A DNA stretch of 64,000 bases, from assembly GCA_027924585.1 (NCBI GenBank), contig BSBM01000050.1, forward strand, positions 1,612,001-1,676,000, in the 5' to 3' direction. A program made the translations under genes and the position numbers. This DNA comes from Larix kaempferi (taxonomy: Eukaryota; Streptophyta; Pinopsida; Pinales; Pinaceae). Numbering within the stretch: the stretch's first letter is position 1; each line of letters opens with the position of its first letter. Shown piece after piece: positions 47,512-59,039 of this stretch. Under the pieces are notes generated by a model. The model was not told the DNA's origin, made no database searches, and worked only from the letters and a program-made list of their open reading frames with translations.

Positions 47512-50023
47512 AATGCCCCCTAATGTATGAGGTCATAGGGGAACATGATGATCGAAATACATTAAAACATGATAGTGTGGAGTCAAGAAGCTAGGAAGCA
47601 AAGAGCCTCGGTCTCAATGAAGCACCTAAAACATAAGCAAGTTGTCAGTTAATATGATCCCTGATGTGTGGATGATATAAGATCATGATCCTCAGTAGAC
47701 TGATACAAATGCATGACTAATGTACATATCATGGCCACAGAAATACAAGCGTGGATCCATGAGAAACAAAAGCAGGAACATAGCCACAAAAATACAAGCG
47801 TGGATCTATGTCTCATCAAGTGTCAATATGACAAAGGGAATGGCCTTGCGTAACTTGGGAAAAAATATTATGATAAACCCAAGCTCTTCAAACCAATCCT
47901 CAAAAGACTCCAATCCAAACCATGTGAATAAATGAGTTGAGGTCGAACATGGAGGAAACCATTTGATTATCAGTCATTAATGGATACCGTTAACAAACGC
48001 GATGGGTTCAACCAATGATGAATATGGGCCCCAAGGTATCTAGTACATTCTAACAGATGTGAATAAATGTTCTTGAAGTCGAACACCTAAAGAATATGTC
48101 AAGTAGAGGAAATTAATGTATTCCTACTACCCGACGAAGAGGTAGACTACCACTAATGACTGCAATATCCAAGGTATGTTGTAACACTATGAACTTCATT
48201 CCTAGAAAAAGATGAATTGAAGTCGATGGGAAGAAACTTGTTGGAAGGGAGGCCTTAAGGAATCCTCCATCATCCAACACAAGAAGTAACCAAGGATGAA
48301 TATGACTTGATGAAACAAACTGACACCAAGGAATGACCGACACAAAAAGTTCTGAACAACTGCAGAATGGCCGACACAAGGGATATCCTTGAACAATGAG
48401 TAGAAGATATAGATGGCTCAGGTAGCTGTGGATGAACGAAATCGACAATGTCAGAGACATTGACTGATTCTCCATATGATTGGAAGAGTAACCAATCGAA
48501 GGAGTAAAAATAGTGAGGATAAGGTTCACCCTAAGGATGAAACTAAACCTAATCAGTGGTGTGTTTGGAATGATTGCTCTTTTCAAGGATGGCTTTGGAC
48601 TTGCTGTCGTTTTTCGTAAAATAGGACACCTTTCCCTTCCCTTTCTCTTTTTGTACTTTTCATGGTTTAACGAGAGTGAAAAATAAAGAATTCTCGATAT
48701 AGCTCACCTATTGATGAGTCCCTTATCATATATTTAACGAACCTGGAAAAGGAGGGGTTCAGTCTCTAAGAGGGTCCAACCATGTGTAATTTTATGAGTC
48801 CATGGAAGGGAAACTCAACACTTTCTTCATTGTTTTACGAGTTTGAAGACAATATAGAAGACTACTCCTTGTAATACTGATTTGTGGATTTTAATATCGA
48901 GCCCGGATATGTTCATGCTCACTGGTGTTTTCATATTTAAAGAGTCTGAAGAAACTTAAACAATAACTCTATACACCTACTCGTGGATTTTATAGCGAGC
49001 CCGAGTTGGTAGATGCTCGCAGGAGTTTTCATATTTTGAAAGTCTGAAAATCCTAAAGAAGACTCCAAGATGGACTTTTTCATGAAGTTAGTCTCCTCGC
49101 TCAAAAAAGGGTAAAATAATGCGAGAGAGAACTCTTCTAGCCATGTATGACTAGAGTATTCCTTTTTCGTATATAATCTAAACGGCTTGGAAAAGGGTTA
49201 AACTTATATCGTCTATATGACCTTTCAAGTACTTTAATGAGTATGAAACTATCAAGTTGGCTCAACAATATTTTCATGTTTTAAAGAGGCGGAAAAGAGA
49301 TTAAAGAAACTCCATAAAGGGTAGAATCCTAAACTTCAGAAGACAAGTAAAAGTATGCTGGTTCATCTCGGTAAGTAGGCTTCCGACCATAGTAAGATGC
49401 AACATGGGCACCAAAATGGGTAATAGGTGCTAACTAGGGTAGACCATGTGTGGTAAGTTCTATCCATGGAATAACAATGACCATTAGAATATGCTAAAGG
49501 GGTTCAAAGCTGTAGTCCATGGAGTAAAAGATCCTATGGTATGATACGGGGTAAGGTCATAATGCAAAATGCATAGTGGAAATGACCTAAGCTACATGTG
49601 TGAAGAGAGTTTTGGACCTTGTATTCCATGTTTTATTTAAAATGATCATTAATTTTCTCCCTCCTGCTCATTAAAATCACACTTAAAACACAAATGACTC
49701 ATTAGTACCTTATAAAATAGAATAAATGTAACAAACTATATAGAAAGTGGGTAAACATTAAAAATATTTCTCTTTAAATAGTGAATAATGAAAAACAAAT
49801 ATGTTATTTGCATTTTACCACTTGTAAGAGCTCCAAATCCCTAAAAGTTTGAAGACTTATTGCAGTTGATTGGGTGGATCATTTACAAATCTGTCACTTG
49901 CAGGTACTTGCTCACTCTATTCTCTTCATTTTGCACCTAAATTTTGTGATTTTTAGTGTAGATTTCATTTTTTTAGCTCCATTTTATTTTCCTAAAGGTG
50001 CACACACAAGTGGTAAACTATCG
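47512..50023. other. Element 3 3' region without recognisable gene
   Basis: Contains short frames (for example 48113-48586 minus) rich in hydrophobic residues with no family I recognise. CCTGGAAAAGG and GGCTTGGAAAAGG-like motifs near 48740-49195 recur loosely. It ends at the polypurine tract before the 3' LTR. Confidence 0.5.
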
Positions 50024-50895
50024 GGTTGCGCGTAAGCTTGATACGTGTAGGTGGGCCATGTGTCAGTTGCGTGTTGTGGGAAATTGTGTTAATTATCACC
50101 TGCGCGTGGCGGGCTAAAATTTTTAATCTTGAACGTTGAAGCACTAAAAATCAATTTTTTGCATATATGGTGTTGGTTTGGCATGATAGGGAACATGAGG
50201 ACTTGGATCGAGACACCCTTAGAGATCCTTTGACTCTCAATGCACTAAGGCATTGTGGTTTACTTAAATTTTTCCGAACCGCAAACATGAGGGCACAAGT
50301 ACCACTTCTAGAAATGCTTGTGAGATACTAGGATATAGACTAGGGATTTTTCAATATCCAACGTGAGATCCTTGGAATCACTGTGGACAATATCTATTTT
50401 ATTACTGGTTTATCTCGCCAGGGAGAGGTAGTTAACCTAAAAGGGGCCTTTTGTGGGTAGGTTGCGCGTAATCTTGATACGTGTAGGTGGGCCAGGTGTC
50501 AGCTGCGTGTTGTGGGAAATTGTGTTAATTATCACCTGCGCGTGGCAGGCTAAAATTTTTAATCTTGAACGTTGAAGCACTAAAAATCAATTTTTTCGTA
50601 TATGGTGTTGGTTTGGCATGATAGGGAACATGAGGACTTGGATCGAGACACCCTTAGAGATCCTTTGACTCTCAATGCACTAAGGCATTGTGGTTTACTT
50701 AAATTTTTCCAAACCGCAAACATGAGGGCACAAGTACCACTTCTAGAAATGATTGTGAGATACTAGGATATAGACTAGGGATTTTTCAATATCCAACGTG
50801 AGATCCTTGGAATCACTGTGGACAATATCTATTTTATTACCGGTTTATCTCACCAGGGAGAGGTAGTTAACCAAAAAGGGGCCTTTTGTGGGTAG
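50024..50895 (+). repeat. 436-bp tandem duplication in the antisense gene
   Basis: 50024-50459 and 50460-50895 are directly adjacent copies, with about a dozen base differences. Each includes the upstream GCGCGT-rich segment and the first coding part of the antisense gene. Because 436 is not a multiple of 3, reading through both copies changes frame. Confidence 0.93.
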
Positions 50896-51841
50896 GTTCC
50901 CTCTCAATACAAGACTGTGTGAATGCTTATTGCACTCCTGGAACTCAAAAGTCCAGTAGTCAAGTGCCTCTCGCCCATATTGCAAGTTTTCCTCTTAAAT
51001 TGATACTGAACACTATTACAAGAGTATCCGACAGTTCTACTCTACACTTAGCTACCCACAACCAAATGTAGATAGGGGTTGAATGTTTGCGGGGATTGAT
51101 CTTTGACTGGGCTAGTGTTTTATCGGTAAATATCAAGCATCAATTGACGAAATGTCGAGCTGGAAGGGAATTTTGTTTTGGCTATGGTAGTATTCTTGTA
51201 TCATTCTTCTTCGAGCAGATTCCCTCTATGAGCCCCAGGACTACTCTTACACCATTGGACCAGCATGAGCCTCAATTGATCCGATGGAGTGATCGAGTCT
51301 TCATGAGGCATGGAGGTGGATCTATCACTACTCGATTCGAAGATGAATTCCACTCTTGGTGGAGTTGTCAAGTAACTGCCATCAAGGAGTTCCCGTATGT
51401 TGGATTAGACTTTCGTGGAGATCCAGATTTGATGTTGCCCCATCGAAGTGTCTGGGGTAATGTTGGTAAGTCTTTATTTTTGTTTTTTATTTAATTTTTT
51501 GTATTTTTTTTAAATTTATATCATTTTTATAATTTGAAGACTGATAAATTTGATATGAATGCAGGCATTGGATCTGTTCGTCCTGACTGCCATCTGAGGG
51601 TTCTATTACATGCCCCGCTACCTGCTAAAGGATTTGCAACTACTCTTGGCACTATCGAGAGCCATATTGTTGGATTGACCGTAGGGGTTACGCCCCTTCG
51701 TATTGAGTATATCCCTATAGATATGCAGCCATGAGTAGTTGGGGTACCTCCTGTGTGGATTAGGCTACTTCGCAAAGTAGCCACATGTGTTGTTTGTTAT
51801 TGGGAAGCCGAGGATGCCCGTTCCGAGGAGGAGTCTGATTG
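50167..51841 (+). pseudogene. Antisense, intron-containing plant-mobile-domain-like gene of element 3
   Basis: On the strand opposite gag-pol. The first part (ATG 50167, again 50602 in the duplicate) reads LVWHDREHEDLDRDTLRDPL, then LLKFFRTANMRAQVPLLEML, then ILGITVDNIYFITGLSRQGE; the layout resembles the plant mobile domain (PF10536), where a trimer of hydrophobic, W-containing and GL-x-x-G-x motifs recurs. After a frame change near 50885 the second part reads LSIQDCVNAYCTPGTQ, then LTKCRAGREFCFGYGSILVS and SWWSCQVTAIKEFPYVGLDF. Removing the intron 51466-51564 fuses ...WGNV with GIGSVRPDCHLRVLLHAPLP. A TGA at 51732 precedes a coherent acidic end (ARSEEESD) at 51841. Antisense genes at this place are known in Grande-type Tat elements. 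Both first-part copies carry further stops. Confidence 0.7.
51466..51564 (+). other. Predicted intron of the antisense gene (99 nt)
   Basis: GTAAGTC at the donor, a T-rich body with no G or C clusters, and ATGCAG at the acceptor. The splice joins frames in phase 1, making a Gly codon. Exonic DNA on both sides is coding-like and GC-balanced; the intron is AT-rich. Confidence 0.8.
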
Positions 51842-52583
51842 ACACTAGTCTTTTATAGAGACATATATTTTTGTATCTAGTGGTTATCTTATGTTGTCTA
51901 GGGTTGTATGGCCATTTTATGTGATGAGTTGCACCATTGTAGTGTAAACTCCTATTTTGGACTCAGTCTCACTTTTTGTACTTTTAACTACTTAAATATA
52001 TAGATGGCTTATCGGTACTTATATACAATGTGTACAGTGTTTATGGTTTTATGTTCATGTGCATAAATTGTGATATAAATGTATATCGATGATGTAGTTA
52101 TCTAACAAACCAGTTAAATGATGGTGTGTCCTTGGTATATGTATATAAGTGATATAATGAAATTCTCTTTCTAACAAATCAATCCTTACAAACTTTCTTA
52201 ACAATATTGGGCACCACACACGATACAAACCATTCAACTGGGAAACGACCAATTGTGAATATAAGTATATAGTAAGATGTGTAATACCTCGAATCATGGC
52301 TTGAACTCAGAACTTGGTCCTAGAGATACTTCACTTGAACTCAGAACTTGGTCTTCTGAATAAAAAGTAAACCATGTTGCAGAAGCAATGTTCTGGGTAT
52401 GTCGGCATGCCCCATCTACATAACCTAAAAACATCTCTATATTGAAGACATCTTCCACAGGCACTCAAACCTACAATTAATCTCATATAGATACAAGCCA
52501 TATCTACAAGTAGACAATATAGTACAATATTTGCAAAACCTGTCCAGACACTAGGTCTAAGTGAAGTATTTTTTAAGATAGAG
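51842..52583. other. Junction between antisense gene end and integrase end
   Basis: The two convergent genes end about 0.75 kb apart. No further motif is recognised except AT-rich sequence; 3' ends of both transcripts would lie here. Confidence 0.4.
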
Positions 52584-55500
52584 TCAATTTCTGGACCCCA
52601 AAACATTTCCATTGTAGTCCTCAAGTTCATAGGCCCCTTTATCCAATACTTTCCGAACAATATATGGGCCAATCCAAAGTGATGTGAACTTTCCAGCTCC
52701 TAACTCGTCATGTTTTTTATTGTAAACTAACACGAGATCTCCTTCTGAGAAGATCCTAGGACGGATTGTTTTATCGTATTGTGCCTTAACACATTTTTTG
52801 TTTGCTTTAATGGCAGTAAGTGAATCCCTCCCGTGTTCATTTAATTGTTCTAGATACAACAAGTGTTTTTCTAACTCGGTAGTATGTGGTAAGAGTTCTA
52901 CAACTAACTTGAGTGATGGAATTTCACACTCTATCGGTAAGACATCCTCGATTCCGTGAACCAACTGGAAAGGAGAGAATCTCATCACAGTTTTAACAGA
53001 GGTTCGGTATGCCCAGAGAGATGGATAAAGAATTATATGCCAATTGGATTGATGTTTGTTCACCATTCTCTATAACATGGTTTTCAACTATTTATTTACA
53101 ACTTCTACTTGGCCATTAGACTGAGGATAGTATGGCAATGAGAAGTCCCGATGAAAACCAAGCTTTTTAGATAACTGCAACATCATTTTATTTTGAAAAT
53201 GAGATCCATTATCAATTACGATCTTCCTAGGTATACTGAATCGAGTGATTATCTGGTTAAAATCAAAGTGTGCTGCAGTTTCACCATCACATCAGAATGT
53301 TGGCATCTCTTTGACCCATTTTGTAAAGTAGTCTACAACCACAATGATATACTTATGACCATTTGTTGATGATAGGGTACATGTAGGAAATTCAATCCCC
53401 CACTTGGTGAAGGGACCGACGGTGATAACTAGGTGAAAGGGAGCAGGGTGGGCATGCATCTTCTTCGTAAAAGTTTGACAAGGGTGACACTTCTTAATGA
53501 CCTCATGGAAATATTTGAATATTGAGGACCAAAAATATCCTGTGCGATGGATTTTCTGGGTTGTCTCCATCCTAGATAAATGCCTGCCACATGCTCCACT
53601 ATGGAAATCATTCAAAATTTTCTCAGCTTCTTCGTGAACTAGATAACGTCTAAGAATAGTGTGTACACCTCGATGGTATAATGTATCACCTATGATAACA
53701 TAATGTCATGCATGGTGGCATATATTACGCCTCTATTCACGAGTGGGCTAAGGTGGGACCCTCTGGGTTTGTAAATATATCAAAATATCATTGTACGAGG
53801 AGTCATCAAAGATAATGAGGAATACATGTTCATCTGTTAATGATGTTTCTTCAACAGATCCCTCATACTATCTAGGTAATTCAGACATTAGTTTGGCAAA
53901 GGCTAAAGATTTCTTGGATTTTGTTGAAGCAAACCTTAAGTCAAACTCATGTAAGACAATGATCCATCTATTGTATTTGCCGCCGATTATTCATTGGGAC
54001 AAAATATGATGAAATGGATTAATATCATCTATAACAGTCGTTCTCCTAAGAAGAGTGTAATGTCTAAGTCGTTGGATTGCATGGACATCAACCAACACGA
54101 GTTTCTCAACGTGAAAATACCTCAACTCAGGTCCGGATAAATTCTTACTCAAATAGTAGATGACATGTTCTTGATAAGAATCACCTTCTTGGACCAAAAC
54201 CACGCCAACAATAGATTCAGATGCTGATATATAAAGAATGAAATCCCAATTGAAGTCGGGGGGACTTAACACAGGGGCAGGCACCAAAGCCTATTTCAAT
54301 GCATCAAACGATCACTGAGCATTGTCATCCCAAACAAATGGGACCCCTTTCCTTAACAAACGCATAAAACCTTTGGCAAGTTCAACATAATTAGCAACAA
54401 ACCGACGTAAGAAATTGCCTCTCCCTTGTAGGCTTTGGAATTGATTCAAATTTCGTGGAGGAGGTAATTGCAATATTTCCTCCACCTTGAATGGATCTAT
54501 CATAATGCCATTTTTTGATACTATAAAACCTAGCAATCGACCTTATTCCACGTAGAAGATACACTTGTGAGGATTCAAACGAATCCTATAGTAACGAAAC
54601 CTAACAAAAACTGATCGCAAATTCTTAGGATGATCTATTCTTTTCTTATATTTACCAGTTAGGTCATCGAGGTAGGCTTTGACAATCTTCTTAAAGTCAT
54701 GGAATGCATAAGACACAACTCTTTGGAAGGTTTCACCAGTATTCTTCAAGCCAAAAGGCATTTTCCTATATGCAAATCTCTCCCAAGGACATACAAAAGT
54801 TGTTTTGTGCTGATCTTCTGGTCGTATTTGGATTTGGTTATACCCCGAGAAACAATCCATAAATGAGAAAATCACATTACTAGCAAAATCATCAATAATC
54901 TGATAGATGAATGGGGTAGGAAAGTTATCTTTAGGGAAAGCCAAGTTTAGATCTCGAAAGTCTGTGCACACACAGATATTTTCTTATTTTTTGTCAACGG
55001 GTACCAAATTCGATACCCATTCGCTCACGGGAATAGGATAAATGAAGTTTGCACAGAGTAGTTTTTCATCTTCTACTTTAACTACAACAGCCTTCCTTGG
55101 ATTGAGTGGTCTAAGCTTTTTCCGAGCTAGTTTGGCATTGGGATAAGTTTTAATTTCATGATCAACAATAGACGAGTCAATTCCTGGCATTTCCTCATAA
55201 GACCAGGAAAAAATGTATCTATACTCCTTAAATAGTATTGTGTATCTTTCAATTTCTTCTGGTGAACAGTCAACACCAATATACACATTTTCTACTACGC
55301 TTGGATTCCTAGAAATATCTATAGGGATGGTCTTGGATATGTTTTCCATGTTGCCTTCTACATAGACTTGCAAAGGTGCTAAAGGGATCCCATACCAATC
55401 CATTGGTCCTAGCTTGATAGTTTTGTCCTTATCAATTCTAAGGTCATTCTGGACTGGTAGGAAAGATGCACGTTGATGCATATCCTTCCATGGTCTGTAC

Positions 55501-55793
55501 TCTAAAGACATTGCTTCTAAAATTGCTTCCTCTAATGGTAATACAATGTCTAAAGGGTCATGACATGTCAAAGAACTAACAGCCCATACGGGTGTTGAAT
55601 ACTGGTCATTTAGGTCTAACTTAGAGTGAAGACCAGTATGGTCTGCTTCATCCGCAATAATGGCTTGATAAGATATCTCAGAAACAGACCATGCCGGATT
55701 TGTCCGACTACATCCAACTTCAATAACTGGCAGCTTCCATGGGTCACTAAAATATGAAGTTTTAAAATGTGACACCTTAGGGGTGGAAGACAT
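52584..55793 (-). pseudogene. pol: pol of element 3: RT, RNase H, integrase
   Basis: One minus-strand frame carries all domains in order. RT: SSIVDHEIKTYPNAK, VCTDFRDLNLAFPKDNFPTP, DCFSGYNQIQIRPEDQHKTT, MPFGLKNTGETFQRV and YLDD. RNase H: ISASESIVGVVLVQEGD, then RLRHYTL and a degraded end. Integrase: zinc site H-SGACGR-H and CHPC intact (near 53500-53610), then KWGIEFPTC, VIDNGSHFQ and YYPQSNGQVEVVNK, so the first catalytic Asp is Glu. The C-terminus has SLWIGPYIVRKVLDKGAYEL (GPY module) and no chromodomain. Stops interrupt it at 54981, 54543 and elsewhere, mostly in frame. I do not see a second (archaeal-type) RNase H. Confidence 0.9.
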
Positions 55794-58700
55794 TGAAATG
55801 GCAGCTTCGGAGATGCACTCACGTGCAAGTCAGGTGGGGGAATATTAAAAGTTCCCATAAGTGTAGGGTACATTACCATTCCAACATTTTCACAATCTTT
55901 TGCTGAATAAGACACTAAGGGGATGTTAGGGCTATTTTGATGATTAGGGACATTAGTAGTGAATGAAAATTGGTCAATAGCAATAATTTTTCCATTATGA
56001 GGGAATTTGACGACTCTAAAAATATAGGATACCATGGCCATTGTAGCTTGGGTCCAACTCCTTCCTAGTAGCATGTTATAGTTGAGTGGATAGTCCACCA
56101 CTTCCACTTCTATAGTCATTGGTTTTCCCCCAAGATCTATTGGAAGAGCAGGGATAATCCCATGAGTTTTGAATAGGTGACCATCAAAATCCTTTAACAT
56201 CATGACTGGAGCAACCACATCAGGTGACCCAATAGCCTTCCAACATGATAAATACATAACACATGCGGAGGCACCTTCATCGACAACCATTCGGTATATA
56301 GTGTACTTTCCCAAAGTCACTTGGATTTGAAAATCCACATGATGGGGTAAGTGAGGTTTCCAATTCTCGCAATCAAAGGTCATAACCTGACTATCCAAGG
56401 AATCGAAAGCACCTAGATTTGGTAGTAAGTCTTTGTGCTGGGTTGGATAGATTTGCAAGAATTCTAAAGTAGACATTGCACATGGAGCTTGTGCTAGATC
56501 CTCTACTATGATATAGTGTTGAGCAATGCATGCGTTAGGGTTGTACACTGCCTTTTTCATGACACCTCTCGATATCTTAGGCATAGTGTCATTCGGGGGT
56601 TTTTCTATGCATAATGGAGGAACTACTTCATATTCGATGGTTTATTTCTCTTTAGATCCCGACGATGGCGAATAATAAGTCTTATTTCTAGTCTAGAGGT
56701 GGATGTCCTGTTCACACATAAATACTTGGCTTTGACCAAAGTTACCCCCTTGTGTAGAGGCACCATGATTTCCCCCTTGCAAGGATCCAGGATTTGATTG
56801 AGTCGTAGCAATCATCTGTTGTTGTGGCTGAGGAAATGTATTAGTTAGCACGTAAGGTTGGTTGGAAGATTCTAGTTGTGCCAACAGTCATTGTGCTATT
56901 TCCATCTTTGGACATTTATAAGTTAAGTGATCTTCGTTACACAATACACAAGGAAACTTCACTTTAACCTTCTCTTTCTTGTCCCTACTAGCATTATTAT
57001 TTTGATTATTGTTATTATTCGTTTTTGCATTGTTATTGTCCTTATTCCCCGATTTGTTATTATTATTTTTCTTCCCTCTGGACTGCTGGTTTCCCTTGGG
57101 ACTGGTTGTTTGAACTCTTAACACATCCGCAAGAGGGTTGGGGTTGGTGTTTTGCGAGTTGTTCGGAGTAGCTGTTGGTGAATTATGCACTACTAAGTGT
57201 GTACCCTGGCTAGCTATTGTAGTTGTTGTTGAACCAATCACACCATCACCGTGTGGTCCAAGTAAGGTTTTTTTGGATCTGTATCAGCTCTAGGAGCATA
57301 TGGAAATATCTCATATAGCAACCTAGACTGAGAATACACTAAGTCCAACTATTGAGCTTTAATAATAGCCTGCTCCTCATTCTGAACCCATGAAAGGGAT
57401 ACATCCTTTGCAATACATGGCTGTAATGATTTAATAAACCAATATGTTAAGATTTCATCCTGAATTTGAGCCTTAATCGAACTCCTTCTTCTCCACCATT
57501 CCTGTATATGATCAGAAATGTGTGTAGACTTGTCTTGGTGGAATGAATTTAATAGCTCAGTACTCGTTTCATAACGAACCAGTAGCTGAAAATGGTTCAA
57601 ATAAGTCATTGTGAAAGCATCAAAGATTTGGAAATAATCCCATGGAAACTCAATGTACCACTTTGATGCCATCCTTATCAAATTTCTTTGGAAAATCCTG
57701 AGCCTAATAGAATCATCCACTAATGAGTTAGATGAACACCACAGATAAAAAGTCATCACGTGGTTTGCAGGGTATTCCTTAGGTTTACCTTCAAACTTCG
57801 GAATGTACGAAGGTACCTTTTTATGGAGGGGTGGCTAGCCGTGGTTATGGAGCACTAGATCATTGGTCAATTTGGTTAGATCAGGTAAGTTAAGAGTAGC
57901 CAAAAATGGCAATTTCATTTGAGCTAAAGTGTTCCAAGATCCAGGAGCATTTTGTGTCCATTGATTTGTGTTTGTGGTGTTGAAAATTGGATTATACTGA
58001 CCGAAATTTTGATTGAACTAAGGTTGAGAGATGGGTTGATTAAACCCTACCAATGCTCCACCCAAATTTATAATATGTTGACTTCCTATTAATGAATCAA
58101 GTGCTAGGTTTACTATGTTTGGTCCACTTGTCCCAGAAAAATTAGGGTTTCCAAATGGTTGAGTTTGTACCCAAGGAATTCCTATACTAGTGGTCCTCAT
58201 TCCAACTGTATTATAATAAGAAAAATTTGATGAAAAAGGGTTACTAACATTTGTTCCCCCCATTTCTTGGGAAGGTGGGATTATATGGGGCATAGTGAAT
58301 CTACTAGTAGGCCCTGGGACATGAGTGGGGTTGGGACCAGAAAAAATCCAAAAGTAGGCATTAAAGGACCAATGCCCGTAGCAATAGTGTAGGTTGATAA
58401 AGGAGGAAATGTATTTGGTATGGAATGAAAACCTGAAAAATTTGTTACAAAGGAGAAAGGATTTGTTCCACGGAAACCATAAGAAGGTCCTCCTGTTAAA
58501 ATCATCGACAAAGGTGGAGTCCATCCGTAGATAATATTTGATGATGTATTCGCATCACCTCCTTGTATATATGTGGCACTAACTGGAGGGGTTAGCTCCC
58601 CAATACTTGGTGTTTCACCATTGTTGGCCATTGGTGACCAATGCAATGAAGGACTATTAGGCCCAGGAATCTCAAAATCAGTTGCTTGTATGAAGTTCGA

Positions 58701-59039
58701 ACTTTGGGAAGGATTTAAGAATCCCGAAGGATCGGTAAGATACTCTATGGAAGGGAGTTCTAAGTGTTCTTCTGGTTGAGAAGAAACTACTGAGGGAGAG
58801 TTAGAAACTTTCCCTTCAATGCCACAAAAATGGCCTTCTTCCGAGGAGGCTTCCGATTCAACATAGCTAAAGTTTTTTTCTTGGTTGGGATGTTGAATTT
58901 TTGGTTCCTATTTCTCTTCCTCTGCCCCATGAGGGGGTGGATTATTGTAATCCAGTCTCTGCCTAGGTGCAGGGAATTCTCTCTGTTCAGGATATTTTCC
59001 TTGTAATATACAAGATCTGCACAAAGTTTGATTGGCCAT
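55616..59039 (-). pseudogene. gag: gag and protease of element 3
   Basis: Start chosen at ATG 59039 because it sits in GCCACCATGG, a perfect Kozak context, and its frame continues (MANQTLCRSCILQGKYPEQ) through one TAG into 58646-58281. The gag core is at 57759-57349 (SNSLVDDSIRLRIFQRNLI, ASKWYIEFP, LNHFQLLVRYETSTELLNSF). Then comes an Asn-rich spacer and a zinc knuckle CVLCNEDHLTYKC (CX2CX3HX4C) near 56895-56950. Protease shows VVDEGASACVM (Asp-Glu-Gly) and NMLLGRSW near 56050-56290. Frames change twice, so it is not functional. Confidence 0.85.

Noticed and set aside
53620-53990. Second (archaeal-type) RNase H expected in some Tat elements
   Set aside because: The segment between RNase H and integrase reads as the usual linker (EHVFLIIFDD, GDTLYHRGVHTILRRYL); no DGS or catalytic pattern of an extra RNase H was seen.
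53791-54009. Plus-strand frame in element 3 pol
   Set aside because: Antisense to the RNase H to integrase linker, which is coherent on the minus strand; no homology pattern seen.
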